A DNA stretch of 64,000 nucleotides, from positions 29,673 to 93,672 of the forward strand of contig NZ_JADEXR010000004.1 of assembly GCF_015206995.1 (NCBI RefSeq), read 5' to 3'. The stretch is from an aff. Roholtiella sp. LEGE 12411. Lineage in GTDB: Bacteria; Cyanobacteriota; Cyanobacteriia; Cyanobacteriales; Nostocaceae. Positions 1-8,917 of the stretch are shown here, piece by piece. The translations under genes and the position numbers were made by a program. Below the pieces are notes generated by a model. The model did not search any database. It was not told where the DNA came from and saw only the letters and a program-made list of their open reading frames with translations. The number at the start of each line of letters is the position of its first letter. Within the stretch, counting starts at the first letter, position 1.

Positions 1-117
1 AAAATCCAGCATATTTACTGTAGTCTGTTGTACTTTGGTAGAACTTTGTGTGCAAGTAATTGCCCCAAACCCTAAAATCGCCAGTCCCGGATCTAATCCT
101 AAAATTCGTTTTTCCAT
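1..117 (-). CDS. ruvC: Holliday junction resolvase RuvC, 5' part only
   Basis: The first 39 codons of a gene that runs off the left edge of the window. The reading starts MEKRILGLDPGLAILGFGA, which is the RuvC N-terminus: the first catalytic Asp sits in the GLDPG motif on the first beta-strand of the RNase H-like fold. RuvC cuts four-way DNA junctions during homologous recombination, acting on RuvAB-bound junctions. The ATG is at 115-117. The remaining roughly 120 residues and the other acidic catalytic residues lie outside the window, so integrity cannot be judged. It is divergent from the yvcK gene to the right, with about 170 bp of shared upstream DNA. Confidence 0.85.
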   Translation of the reverse strand, partial: MEKRILGLDPGLAILGFGAITCTQSSTKVQQTTVNMLDF

Positions 118-290
118 TAAATTCACTTTTAGCAAACCAGGCTCTTGTTTAACTAAGAAGACTGACAACTTTGACGACTTGCTCTAAGTTTAATGGAATT
201 GAAAAATATAATAGTTCCACACTTGGTGTTTAAATCAGGTGGTATACATTTTCTGTTAATCATTGTTTGTACCATTGCTCCGAATCAGGT

Positions 291-1661
291 ATGTCAATCG
301 GTTTTCTCAGACAAGCCCTCAAAGCCCTACAAAAGCAGTCGCGTTCTCGTACTTCCCATCGAGTTAACCAATGGTTTAAGTGGTTATCCCCTGGGCTATC
401 GATAAAACGTTGGTTGTTAATCAGTGTTGGGGGTGTACTGCTGGCAAGTCTGGGCTTGGCTATTTGGATTAAGCTAACCCCAATTTTTTGGATGATCGAG
501 CTGCTTAGGGGTTTTCTGGGAGTAATCACCGAGGTATTACCCAACTATATCAGTGGGCCTTTAGTGTTGCTTTGCGGCTTTCTGCTGCTGCTTTGGGGGC
601 AAACTCGCACGGTAGGCTCAATTACTAAGGTATTAAGACCAGAAGGTGAAGAGGAACTTATTGATGTTCTGCTAGCCCATCGGCGATTGTACCGAGGCCC
701 CAAAATAGTGGTGATTGGTGGCGGTACAGGACTTTCTACATTGTTGAGGGGACTCAAAACATACAGCGCCAATATTACTGCTATTGTCACCGTAGCCGAT
801 GATGGTGGGTCTTCTGGGCGGTTGCGCCAAGAGTTTGGAGTGCTACCACCAGGGGATATTCGCAATTGTTTAGCAGCACTAGCAGATGAAGAAAAGTTAT
901 TAACAGAATTGTTTCAATACCGCTTTCGTGCTGGCGATGGATTAACGGGTCACAGTTTTGGTAATTTGTTTTTAACGGCAATGAGTGATATTACTGGAGA
1001 TTTGGAACAGGCAGTTGCGGCCAGTTCCAAGGTGCTAGCGGTACGGGGACAAGTATTGCCAGCAACTCTCAGCGATGTTCGCCTCTGGGCCGAATTAGCC
1101 GATGGTCGCCGTATTGAAGGCGAGTCCAGCATTCCCAAAGCTGGAGGAAAAATTGTCAAACTTGGCTGCATTCCCGCTAATCCCCCAGCAGTACCAGCAG
1201 CTATTAAGGCACTTAAAGAAGCTGACTACATCATCATTGGCCCAGGTAGCCTTTATACCAGTTTGATTCCCAATTTATTAGTTCCAGAAATTGCCGACGC
1301 GATCGCCAAAACAGACGCCCCCCGTATTTATGTCTGCAATATTATGACTCAACCTGGAGAAACTGAAGGATACACTGTTGCTGACCACATCAGGGCAATT
1401 GATGCAGCTTGCGGGCAAAGACGGCTATTTGATGCTGTGCTAGTACACAAAAAATCCCCCTCTGACCAATCACTCATCCGCTATGCCCAACAAAATTCCC
1501 ATCCCGTTTTCCTGGATAGAGAAGCTATATCTCAGCTAGGGCGGCGGATTGTCCCAGCTAATGTTTTGTATGAAGATGAAACGGGTATCGTACGTCACAA
1601 CCCGCAGAAACTAGCACGAGTGTTGTTACGGTGGTACGGTGGCGCTCATCATGGGAGATAA
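291..1661 (+). CDS. yvcK: YvcK/CofD-like protein (putative gluconeogenesis factor)
   Basis: A membrane-anchored member of the YvcK (UPF0052) branch of the CofD-like family. Two hydrophobic helices come first (about residues 35-55 and 82-100, around [19 protein letters not shown] and [15 protein letters not shown]). The cytosolic domain follows: [18 protein letters not shown], a glycine-rich nucleotide/UDP-sugar loop, then [12 protein letters not shown] and [14 protein letters not shown], all family hallmarks. In Bacillus, YvcK binds UDP-sugars and is needed for growth on gluconeogenic carbon and for cell shape; the cyanobacterial role is inferred. The frame is open from an ATG at 267, but I chose the ATG at 291 (MSIGFLRQ) because it begins the conserved part; neither start has a strong ribosome site. 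Confidence 0.85.
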   Translation: MSIGFLRQALKALQKQSRSRTSHRVNQWFKWLSPGLSIKRWLLISVGGVLLASLGLAIWIKLTPIFWMIELLRGFLGVITEVLPNYISGPLVLLCGFLLLLWGQTRTVGSITKVLRPEGEEELIDVLLAHRRLYRGPKIVVIGGGTGLSTLLRGLKTYSANITAIVTVADDGGSSGRLRQEFGVLPPGDIRNCLAALADEEKLLTELFQYRFRAGDGLTGHSFGNLFLTAMSDITGDLEQAVAASSKVLAVRGQVLPATLSDVRLWAELADGRRIEGESSIPKAGGKIVKLGCIPANPPAVPAAIKALKEADYIIIGPGSLYTSLIPNLLVPEIADAIAKTDAPRIYVCNIMTQPGETEGYTVADHIRAIDAACGQRRLFDAVLVHKKSPSDQSLIRYAQQNSHPVFLDREAISQLGRRIVPANVLYEDETGIVRHNPQKLARVLLRWYGGAHHGR

Positions 1662-1668
1662 ATTAATA

Positions 1669-1826
1669 GTCAAGGGTCAAATGTCCAGAGTCAAATGTCC
1701 AAAGTCCAAAGTCAAATATCCAAAGTCAAATGTCCAAAGTCTACTTTCTCTTGACCCTTGACTCTTGACTCTTGACTCTTGACCCTTGACTCTTGACTCT
1801 TGACCCTTGACCCTTGACCCTTGACT
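1669..1826. repeat. Tandem heptamer repeat (TTGACCC/TTGACTC type)
   Basis: The spacer between yvcK and tsaE is almost wholly repetitive. The left part repeats GTCAAATGTCC / AAAGTC units. The right part, from about 1748, is a run of roughly eleven 7-bp units alternating TTGACCC and TTGACTC. The two halves are roughly complementary (GTCAA against TTGAC), so the transcript could fold into a long imperfect hairpin. It ends a few bases before the tsaE ATG. This matches the short tandemly repeated repetitive class known from heterocystous cyanobacteria. No spacers or conserved repeat length argue for CRISPR. Confidence 0.85.
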
Positions 1827-1830
1827 AATT

Positions 1831-2286
1831 ATGAAAATTTTTCTTGCAGATGCAGAAGCGACGCTACGCTTAGGTATTACTCTCGGTGAATCCCTGACCA
1901 CGGGCAGTGTAATTTTACTAGAAGGTGATTTAGGCGCTGGAAAAACTACTCTAGTTCAAGGCATTGGCAAAGGTTTAGGAATCACTGAACTCGTTGTCAG
2001 TCCCACTTTCACGCTCATTAATGAGTACACCGAAGGACGCCTACCTCTTTACCACTTAGATTTATATCGCTTAGAACCACAAGAAGTTGTAGCTTTGAAT
2101 TTAGAAACCTACTGGGAAGGTGTTGAGGTAATACCAGGAATTGTGGCAATTGAATGGGCAGAACGAATGCCTTACAAACCAGATAGTTATCTGAGCATCA
2201 ATTTGACTTATGAGCATGAGGTTACTCGTCAAGCCGAAATTACGCCATTTAATTGTGCCATTAGCGAAGCGATCGCCTCTATGTAA
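1831..2286 (+). CDS. tsaE: tRNA threonylcarbamoyladenosine biosynthesis ATPase TsaE
   Basis: A small P-loop ATPase of 151 residues, normal for the family. With TsaB and TsaD it makes the t6A37 modification of ANN-decoding tRNAs; TsaE hydrolyses ATP to reset the complex. Walker A is GDLGAGKTTL (residues 33-42); the conserved VSPTFTLINEY stretch (residues 58-68) and YHLDLYRL (about 75-82) follow. The C-terminal part has the IEWAERM motif (about 110-116) typical of TsaE. The ATG directly follows the tandem repeat tract with no obvious Shine-Dalgarno sequence, so the repeat is effectively its 5' leader. The last codons overlap a HIP1 site (gcgatcgcc). Confidence 0.92.
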   Translation: MKIFLADAEATLRLGITLGESLTTGSVILLEGDLGAGKTTLVQGIGKGLGITELVVSPTFTLINEYTEGRLPLYHLDLYRLEPQEVVALNLETYWEGVEVIPGIVAIEWAERMPYKPDSYLSINLTYEHEVTRQAEITPFNCAISEAIASM

Positions 2287-2943
2287 TGTTATTTCCAGTT
2301 CATAACTGTAGCCCTAACAAAAAATTATGCAACTTGTATGCAAATTAGTTGATCAAAAAACTAGAAAATTTATGCAAATAGTCGAGGGATAATTCCACAC
2401 TCGTCCTATCTACCACTACCACGCTCACCATCAAAAATTGCTAACATTGTTATCTCAATTATAAAAAAAATGTTGAACAGCAGAATATATTCAGGATTGA
2501 CATCTACTAGCTTTCAGCCAGCAATAATCAGTTAAAAACCTGACTTTAATGGTGTGTAAATTAAAGACTTGTAAACTGTTGTTGGGTTAAATGATAGTTC
2601 TTACAAAACTTAGCAAGTTTAATTTAATCCGAATAATTCTCTACAATTATCTAGAGAACTAATCGAAATTATTGAGCACTAAACGCTAGTAGAGAAAAGT
2701 TAAACAACAATCAAGTTCTGCATAAGTCGTTTAACCTATCCTTGTATTTAGTATTCCCCAAGATTAAGTTAATATCTATACATAAAAACACTGGTTGTTA
2801 TTGATCAAATAAACTAATTTCAATAAAACTTTATTGAATCATTTTTTAGGTTTATATCTGTAGCTAACGCGGTTGTCAATATAGTTTTATTCAATTATTC
2901 CTGTATTTATACAGGAATAATTATAAAAATACGATGGTAATAT
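2287..2943. other. Non-coding spacer between convergent tsaE and pyrC
   Basis: About 650 AT-rich bases with no open frame that resembles a gene on either strand. The only clear structure is the perfect inverted repeat near the pyrC end (2893-2922). No tRNA or recognised RNA was seen. Confidence 0.6.
2893..2922. terminator. Perfect inverted repeat, candidate bidirectional terminator
   Basis: Two 14-bp arms (AATTATTCCTGTAT and its exact complement) separated by 2 bp, about 20 bp past the stop codon of pyrC and in a convergent spacer. In RNA a tip of a few bases would open to form the loop. The flanking T/A runs are weak, so termination is inferred from position and symmetry only. Confidence 0.5.
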
Positions 2944-4266
2944 TTACGAGGAAAAAGTTAAAGCTTGACCCCGTACTTCCGTATTTAACTGGCCTTTGTC
3001 ATAAACAATCTCACCGCCGACAATGGTTGTTACAGCCCATCCTGTGAGGTTCCAGCCTTCAAAAGGACTCCAACGACACTTTGTTAACAATTCTTCGCGC
3101 CGGACTGGGCGGTATGTATTTAAATCTACAAGTACTAAATCAGCATCGTAACCAGGTGCGATCGCCCCTTTATTCGGAATACCATAAGCCTCAGCCACGT
3201 TCTTGGACATCCAATTAACAACTTGGGCCAAAGTACACCGCCCTTCTATCGCCGCAGTTAACATCAAAGCTAGAGAAGTTTCCACCCCTGGCATACCCGA
3301 AGGACTATTGGGATATTCTTGAGCTTTTTCAGCTAAGGTGTGCGGTGCGTGATCTGTGGCGATGAAATCAATTACGCCATCGCGCAAAGCTTGCCAGAGA
3401 ACTTCGTTATCGTGGGGCGATCGCAACGGTGGATTCATCTGTGCTAAAGTGCCAATCTTCTCATACGCGCTGGTATTCAACAACAAATGCTGTGGTGTCA
3501 CCTCTGCTGTTACCCAACTTGGTTTATCCTGACGCAGCAAATCTGCTTCTTCGGCTGTTGACAGATGCAGGATATGCAGACGACGCTGATATTTTTGAGA
3601 AAGTTTTAATGCTAGTTGAGTTGCCAGTAATGCTGCTTGATTATCTTGAATCTGGGAGTGAACTGCTGGATCATGAATACCAGCAAATTCTTGGCGTCGT
3701 TGATTGATTCTGGCTTGATCTTCAGCATGAACGGCAATTAAGCGATCGCCCTTAGCAAATATCGCTTCCAATACCGCCTCTCCATCGACCAACAACTGAC
3801 CATGCATCGACCCCATAAAAATTTTAATTCCCGGTGTCGGCTTTGCTAAAAGCAAATCTGGTAAATTCTCTGCCGTTGCTCCAATAAAAAAGCCATAATT
3901 AACCAAGCACTTGTTGGAGGCACGTTGTAGCTTGTCGTCTAAAGCTGACTGTGTAGTTGTAAGAGGACGTGTGTTGGGCATTTCCAGAAAGGAAGTGACT
4001 CCCCCTTTGGCACAGGCACAACTAGCAGTGAACAAATCTTCCTTGTGTTCTAGTCCTGGTTCCCGGAAATGCACTTGTGGATCAATGACTCCTGGCAACA
4101 AAGTTAAACCTTGTGCGTCAATCTCTGTGGTTGGTATTGTTTGGGAGATTTTTGGTGCAACTTCGACTATTTGGCGATCGCGCGTCACCACATCCCCAAT
4201 CATCAATTCACCATTGGGTAGAATCATGCGAGCGTGGCGAATCAGTAAACTTTTTGGAGATGACAT
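2944..4266 (-). CDS. pyrC: Dihydroorotase
   Basis: A zinc amidohydrolase of 440 residues catalysing the reversible cyclisation of carbamoyl aspartate to dihydroorotate in pyrimidine synthesis. The metal-binding start of the barrel is DPQVHFREPG (His-x-His-type site written here as VHFR, about residues 60-70), followed by HKEDLFTAS and EMPNTRPLTT. The C-terminal metal Asp lies in FIATDHAPHT (about 300-310), followed by GMPGVETSLALML, typical of class I bacterial dihydroorotases. The ATG at 4264-4266 gives a normal N-terminus (RHARMILPNGE). It is a single gene, divergent from lepB with about 250 bp between them. Confidence 0.92.
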   Translation of the reverse strand: MSSPKSLLIRHARMILPNGELMIGDVVTRDRQIVEVAPKISQTIPTTEIDAQGLTLLPGVIDPQVHFREPGLEHKEDLFTASCACAKGGVTSFLEMPNTRPLTTTQSALDDKLQRASNKCLVNYGFFIGATAENLPDLLLAKPTPGIKIFMGSMHGQLLVDGEAVLEAIFAKGDRLIAVHAEDQARINQRRQEFAGIHDPAVHSQIQDNQAALLATQLALKLSQKYQRRLHILHLSTAEEADLLRQDKPSWVTAEVTPQHLLLNTSAYEKIGTLAQMNPPLRSPHDNEVLWQALRDGVIDFIATDHAPHTLAEKAQEYPNSPSGMPGVETSLALMLTAAIEGRCTLAQVVNWMSKNVAEAYGIPNKGAIAPGYDADLVLVDLNTYRPVRREELLTKCRWSPFEGWNLTGWAVTTIVGGEIVYDKGQLNTEVRGQALTFSS

Positions 4267-4515
4267 GGCGTTAAAAGCGTTACAACACAGAGCTATACCT
4301 TACAGATAACTCTCCTTTTAGGTTAAGCTTGGTTGCGCTCTGAGTAGCCAATTTTTTGCTGCACGCTAAAAAAAGTTTATTTTTAATTTATGAATATCTC
4401 TGTAAACATGCCCACATGACCAGGAAATCAAAGTTATCCCTACCGTTAAGATTAACAAATAAAGTCTTCCCAGGCGAGTTAATTACCTGCATCCTTCCTT
4501 TAGTTAAGTACTTTC

Positions 4516-5157
4516 ATGCAAAATCAAGTGTCTGATAACAATTCTAGCCAACAACCTGACAATTCCTGGATCGCAGAGCTAGGTAGAACAATTATCTTGA
4601 GCATCGTTCTAGCCCTGGGGATTCGTACCTTTGTTGCCGAAGCACGCTGGATTCCTTCTGGCTCAATGGAACCAACGCTGCATGGTACGCCCAACCAGTG
4701 GGAGGCAGACAAAATAATTGTCGATAAGTTGAAGTATAAATTTTCTGACCCACAGCGGGGAGATATTGTAGTGTTTTCCCCAACACAAGAGTTACAAAAA
4801 GAACAATACCAGGATGCTTTTATTAAACGCATAATTGCCTTACCTGGAGACAAAGTAGAACTTAGAAATGGCAATGTCTATATCAACAATAAACCTTTAC
4901 AGGAGAAAAATTATCTACTTTCTACACAGCGTACAGTAATTGATGTTTGCACATCAGGACAGCAACCGCCTTTTTTAGCAAAACCCCAGACTATACCATC
5001 CGACTCATATTTAGTTCTAGGTGATAACCGTAACAGTAGCTACGACAGTCGCTGCTGGGGTGTTGTCCCTCGCAACAATATCATTGGACGTGCTGTACTT
5101 CGTTTTTGGCCACTCAATCACATTGGTGGAATTGATAAATCACCACTATATCCATAA
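4516..5157 (+). CDS. lepB: Signal peptidase I
   Basis: Membrane-bound serine/lysine protease that removes signal peptides from exported proteins; 213 residues. One N-terminal membrane helix (about residues 20-40, ELGRTIILSIVLALGIRTF) is followed by the catalytic Ser in SGSMEPTL (about residue 53). The catalytic Lys lies in the AFIKRIIALPGDKVE box and the structural box GDNRNSSYDSR comes near the end. All signature boxes B-E are in the expected order. ATG at 4516. Cyanobacteria often carry more than one type I signal peptidase; this is one copy. The 3' side leads into a non-conserved 380-bp stretch before mnmE. Confidence 0.93.
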   Translation: MQNQVSDNNSSQQPDNSWIAELGRTIILSIVLALGIRTFVAEARWIPSGSMEPTLHGTPNQWEADKIIVDKLKYKFSDPQRGDIVVFSPTQELQKEQYQDAFIKRIIALPGDKVELRNGNVYINNKPLQEKNYLLSTQRTVIDVCTSGQQPPFLAKPQTIPSDSYLVLGDNRNSSYDSRCWGVVPRNNIIGRAVLRFWPLNHIGGIDKSPLYP

Positions 5158-5546
5158 TTAGCGATTAAAGTTTTTATTAATACTTTCTGCCTCCTGCCTT
5201 TCTTTTTAATCAGATTTAGGGTGAAAGGCTTTCCAAAACGTCAATTTTTCATAGCAAGTGGGCTGAAGAATACTAAGCGCCACCGGGAGATCGTGCGGAG
5301 TCGGCGGGATGCGATCGCCACTGATATCGCTTTGCAGCGGTTTGATTCATCGCTCGACAGTTACCAATTTAGGGCATCAGCACAAGTTGCTTGTGGAGCG
5401 ATCGCGTCTAGGGCGGCGAGCTGCCAATATGATTTAGGGCAACTCTGGAAACATTACACAGAGTTCCAGTCACACCAGCTAGAAAAAACAACCATATAAG
5501 CACTAACTTGTTTTTCACTGTTTTTTGTTATCTACATCTTAGTAGT
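5158..5546. other. Spacer between lepB and mnmE with a dubious GTG-started frame
   Basis: Holds a 92-codon open frame (5221-5499, plus strand, GTG start) of biased, Ser/Ala/Arg-rich composition that crosses two HIP1-like sites and has no recognisable domain. I regard it as chance or decayed sequence. No other feature was seen. Confidence 0.45.
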
Positions 5547-6938
5547 TTATTTTCCAATACAAAATCGGCTAAAAATCCTGTCAAGTACTGATTCTGTAAC
5601 TTCGTCTCCCGTAATTTCTCCTAATACCTGAATTGCACCGCGTAAGTCAATTGTCCAAAAATCAAGGGGTAATTGTTCAGCAATTGTTGTTTGTACCCGT
5701 TCTAATGAGATTTTAGCTTGAATTAACGCCGCTGCTTGCCTTTGATTAATGGCTAAGTCCATATCAGCAGCTTGGACTTTTCCAAATTTAACTATCTCTA
5801 AAATCGCTGTTTCTAAAGTATCAATACCTTGATTCTGTGCTGCTGCTGTGGCAACAACTTGGTGAATCGTGTTTGGATATTTTAAAGACTTAATAAATTC
5901 CGTTTCTACAAGGTCGATTTTGTTAATAACTAGAATTAATGGACGATGTTGCACTTGAGCGTAAATTTCTTGATCGCCTTGCGTCCAACCATCTGAAGCA
6001 TCGATAGTCAACAGCACTAAATCGGCTGCACTGGCAGTACGCTGCGATCGCTCAACCCCAATTTTTTCTACTTGGTCTGCTGTTTCCCGAATGCCCGCCG
6101 TATCTAGTACTTGCACGGGAATTCCGCCAACCACTAGCTGAGATTCGACGACATCGCGGGTTGTTCCAGGTAAATCGGTGACAATGGCGCGATCGCTCTG
6201 GCTCCAAGCATTTAATAAGCTTGACTTACCAACGTTCGGACGCCCAACAATTGCGACTTTCAAACCTGTGCGTAGCAGTTCGCCTTTGTCTTTGGTTGCT
6301 AGTAGCCTGGTGATTTCTGCGGCAATTTTTTCGATTTCTGATATGATTGCTTTATCATGCAACGGGGGTAGATCTTCTTCAAAATCTATCCGAGCTTCGA
6401 TTTCTGCCAAAATATCCAAACAGTTAGCGCGTAACTGACGGATGGGATGAGCCAATTTTCCCTGTAAACCAGCTAAAGCAGTTTGAGCAGCTTGTGGCGA
6501 TCGCGCTCCCACTAAATCGGCAATGCTTTCAGCTTGCGTCAAATCCAATCGCCCATTCAAAAAGGCGCGGAGGGTAAATTCTCCCGGTTGAGCAAGTCTT
6601 GCTCCTTGTTCCAAACACAGTTGTAAAACCTGTTGCACTGCCATAATTCCCCCGTGGCAATGGAATTCCACCACATCTTCACGAGTGTAAGAACGGGGTG
6701 CTTTCATCATCAGCAACAAAGATTCATCCACCAGTTGTTGCGTTTGAGGATGGCGGATGTAACCGTAGAGAATCCGGTGAGTTTCCCAAATTTGCCGCCC
6801 AGGTGTGTGAAAAAGAGTTTGGGCGATCGCCATTGCTTGAGAACCAGATACCCGCACAATGCCAACGCTACCCTGTTGAGGAACAACAGCAGTAGCGATC
6901 GCGGCGATGGTTCCAGTAGTAGCAAAGAGTTCTGACAT
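5547..6938 (-). CDS. mnmE: tRNA modification GTPase MnmE (TrmE)
   Basis: 463 residues from the ATG at 6936-6938; the open frame extends 24 codons further upstream but that part is not conserved, and [14 protein letters not shown] is the normal MnmE start. MnmE with MnmG installs the (carboxymethyl)aminomethyl group on wobble U34 of certain tRNAs. Order: tetrahydrofolate-binding N-domain (1-~120), helical domain, then an inserted G domain with [12 protein letters not shown] (P-loop, about 230), DLPGTTRDV (switch I) and DTAGIR (G3), and NKID (G4). It ends with the invariant C-terminal CIGK, whose Cys is the catalytic-motif residue of the family. Confidence 0.95.
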   Translation of the reverse strand: MSELFATTGTIAAIATAVVPQQGSVGIVRVSGSQAMAIAQTLFHTPGRQIWETHRILYGYIRHPQTQQLVDESLLLMMKAPRSYTREDVVEFHCHGGIMAVQQVLQLCLEQGARLAQPGEFTLRAFLNGRLDLTQAESIADLVGARSPQAAQTALAGLQGKLAHPIRQLRANCLDILAEIEARIDFEEDLPPLHDKAIISEIEKIAAEITRLLATKDKGELLRTGLKVAIVGRPNVGKSSLLNAWSQSDRAIVTDLPGTTRDVVESQLVVGGIPVQVLDTAGIRETADQVEKIGVERSQRTASAADLVLLTIDASDGWTQGDQEIYAQVQHRPLILVINKIDLVETEFIKSLKYPNTIHQVVATAAAQNQGIDTLETAILEIVKFGKVQAADMDLAINQRQAAALIQAKISLERVQTTIAEQLPLDFWTIDLRGAIQVLGEITGDEVTESVLDRIFSRFCIGK

Positions 6939-7307
6939 GAGCGCCCTTTTCAGCAAAACATTGCATATATTACGCTTAGCGTAGCAGGAGTAGAATAGAC
7001 CTGACATCAAAGGTACTTTTGCATGAAGGGGGAAAAGACTTAAAGGAATTAAATTTCCTTTTTCCGAATGCCATCAGAAGTCTAAATTATCAAGGACTTT
7101 TATTTAAATGGTAAATACAGCAGATTTCAGGTATATGAAGTACATAAATAAAACCCGAAACCCTGTAGAGACGTTACATGTAACGTCTCTACATGTAACG
7201 TCTCTACGTATGATTCTGCTGTATCTAGACCAATAGGATGGCAAATGGCAAGGTAAAATTTATCTGGAGGGTAGAAAAACCTCTTAAGTAGAGAGGAGGA
7301 ATTTACT
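6939..7307. other. Spacer with palindromic repeat
   Basis: About 370 bp between mnmE and a small gene. It contains the GTAGAGAC palindrome listed separately and a ribosome site (GAGGAGG) near its right end. No other gene-like frame was seen. Confidence 0.5.
7165..7207. repeat. Perfect 28-bp palindrome plus repeated arm (GTAGAGAC family)
   Basis: Positions 7165-7192 form a perfect palindrome with arms beginning GTAGAGACGTTACA and no spacer. The right arm is then repeated immediately (7193-7207, ending ACGTCTCTAC). A related imperfect copy with the same GTAGAGAC/GTCTCTAC ends lies between ndhF4 and ndhD4 (19177-19204). This looks like a dispersed non-coding palindromic repeat family. Confidence 0.8.
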
Positions 7308-7508
7308 GTGGAGCAGAAGATTAACTGTGCTGAAGCCTGTATTAACGGTTGCGTTTTAGGGGATAAATGCCCCAATATCGAATTTAAAGAAGCAACTGTA
7401 AAATTCGTTGAAGAAACTTCTTTAGACGAAATGCTGCGAATCGCTGAAGAACGTCTGCAAAAAAGAATAACGGAACCGCCCAAATGGGTTTTTCCTGAAG
7501 ATCCATAG
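7308..7508 (+). CDS. Small conserved-looking protein of unknown function
   Basis: 66 residues from a GTG with a strong ribosome site (GAGGAGG about 8 bases upstream), which is the main reason to call it a gene. The N-terminal third is cysteine-rich (NCAEACINGCVLGDKCPNIE, four Cys with spacing C-x3-C-x3-C-x5-C), followed by an amphipathic helix (SLDEMLRIAEERLQKR) and a proline-rich end (EPPKWVFPEDP). The Cys cluster could bind metal or be redox active, which is inference. I do not recognise the family. It stands alone between mnmE and a convergent Uma2 gene, ending about 40 bp from that gene's stop. Confidence 0.7.
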   Translation: MEQKINCAEACINGCVLGDKCPNIEFKEATVKFVEETSLDEMLRIAEERLQKRITEPPKWVFPEDP

Positions 7509-7547
7509 CATTAGCATCAACAGGTAAAAGGCAAGACATCCCAGAGG

Positions 7548-8258
7548 CTAAACTGTATCTGGATCTATACTTAATTCTCGCAGTTTAGCCGCCAAGCGAT
7601 CGCTGCGTTGTTTCTCTTGTTCAGCCCGCTGCTTTTCTTGTTCAGCCCGCTGCGTTTCCTGTTGTGCAACTTCTTCCGGTGTCGGAACTAGTTCTGCTTC
7701 AGGAGTGAAAAAGCGTAAATTTTGTTGATAAACTCCCAAGTATAACTCTAGCTGCTGGCTCCACAACCAACCTTGAGGATTGGGTTCCAGTGGTTGATAC
7801 TTACCAGCTAATAAAACAAACCCAGCAAATTCTAAATTATTAGGATCGAACCAAAAGTATTCTGGTGTGCGAAAGGTATCTTGGTAAATTTGTTTTTTCA
7901 AGCCTTTGTCAGTTGCTGCTGTGGAATCTGATAGCAGTTCTATAATCACGTTGGGATACTTACCATATTCTTCCCAGACAACCCAACTTTTGCGGGGTTG
8001 GTGTTCAGTCCCCAGCACTACAAAAAAATCTGGGCCTCGAAAATATTCTGATTTGCGCTGGCGTGGACTGTAGTAAATTGTAATATTGCCAGACGCATAA
8101 AAGTCATTACGATTTTGCCACAACCACTCAAGACATTGAATGAGCAGCGTCATTTGTAGCCGATGCAAGTCACTTTCCAAAGGCGGTTCGTCACTATATA
8201 AATCCCCTGGGGGAAATATAACATTTTCTGGGGTTTCTAAATCTTGAGCGACAGACAT
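7548..8258 (-). CDS. Uma2 family endonuclease-like protein (DUF820)
   Basis: 236 residues of the Uma2/DUF820 family, PD-(D/E)xK nuclease-fold proteins greatly expanded in cyanobacteria with unknown biological role. The fold's acidic and Lys residues are recognisable around GPDFFVVLG, NVIIELLSDSTAATDKGLKKQIYQ and EYFWFDPNN. After about residue 195 the protein ends in a charged QxxAEQEKQRAEQEKQR heptad stretch predicted to be helical, then DRLAAKLRELSIDPD. The second Uma2 gene in this window (27911-28717) has the same kind of tail. ATG at 8256-8258. Many family members are encoded near mobile DNA, but nothing mobile is visible here. Confidence 0.85.
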   Translation of the reverse strand: MSVAQDLETPENVIFPPGDLYSDEPPLESDLHRLQMTLLIQCLEWLWQNRNDFYASGNITIYYSPRQRKSEYFRGPDFFVVLGTEHQPRKSWVVWEEYGKYPNVIIELLSDSTAATDKGLKKQIYQDTFRTPEYFWFDPNNLEFAGFVLLAGKYQPLEPNPQGWLWSQQLELYLGVYQQNLRFFTPEAELVPTPEEVAQQETQRAEQEKQRAEQEKQRSDRLAAKLRELSIDPDTV

Positions 8259-8316
8259 GGCAGCAAATGTTTCAGTGCTATTAGTTTAGCGTAGCAGTAA
8301 AGAACGTAGACGCTAC

Positions 8317-8817
8317 TTACAAGAACCGTTCAATGATGATCTCATCCACATAAGTTTCTTTGAATTTGGCTTGTTTTTGTGCAGTCCCAATTATGCGAAA
8401 ACCATGCTGGAGATAACTAGCTAATGCAGCGAAATTATCGGCGCGAACGTAAGTTAATATCTTTTCGTAACCTTTATGGCGAGCGGTTTCAAATGTAGCC
8501 TCAAACAGAATCTTGCTAATACCTTGTCGGCGGTATGAAAGATCCACGTATGTTCCGATAATCCCTACATGGTCAAACGCGTGTGTAAAATTAGCGAATG
8601 GTTCCATGCTTTGAAACCCAACAATCTTCTGATCAAAACAGCTTACAGCAACATGGAACACTCCACGCTGAGGAAAATTCAAAATATACTCCCGTTCAAA
8701 CTGGACTGTTAGCGGTGTATCAAATGCAGTATACACACTGGCTTCGATGATCGGGTTCAAAACGCCAACAATTGCCGCAGCATCATTCGGTTGTGCTTCT
8801 CGAACCAGCAAATTCAT
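8317..8817 (-). CDS. GNAT family N-acetyltransferase (phosphinothricin acetyltransferase-like)
   Basis: 166 residues with a complete GNAT fold. The N-terminus (VREAQPNDAAAIVGVLNPIIEASVYTAF) resembles the phosphinothricin/methionine-sulfoximine acetyltransferase subgroup. The acetyl-CoA pyrophosphate loop is DLSYRRQGISKILFEA (about 105-120, R/Q-x-x-G-I/S type), followed by ADNFAALASYLQHGFR. Substrate unknown. ATG at 8815-8817. It is a single gene upstream of the Uma2 gene on the same strand with a 58-bp gap; a functional link is not evident. Confidence 0.85.
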   Translation of the reverse strand: MNLLVREAQPNDAAAIVGVLNPIIEASVYTAFDTPLTVQFEREYILNFPQRGVFHVAVSCFDQKIVGFQSMEPFANFTHAFDHVGIIGTYVDLSYRRQGISKILFEATFETARHKGYEKILTYVRADNFAALASYLQHGFRIIGTAQKQAKFKETYVDEIIIERFL

Positions 8818-8917
8818 TTCCTGTTGTCTCGTGAAAGCTGAGTGGTTTTGCTAGCAGTTACACTTGCAATATTTGAGAATTGTAAGAAGAGTTTGAATAA
8901 TAACTTGAGCTTCGATT

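Noticed and set aside
1669..1826. CRISPR-like array
   Set aside because: Units are 7 bp with no spacers; it is a short tandem repeat.
5221..5499. 92-codon GTG-started frame after lepB
   Set aside because: No recognisable domain, biased composition, overlaps HIP1-rich sequence and no good ribosome site; likely chance or decayed DNA.
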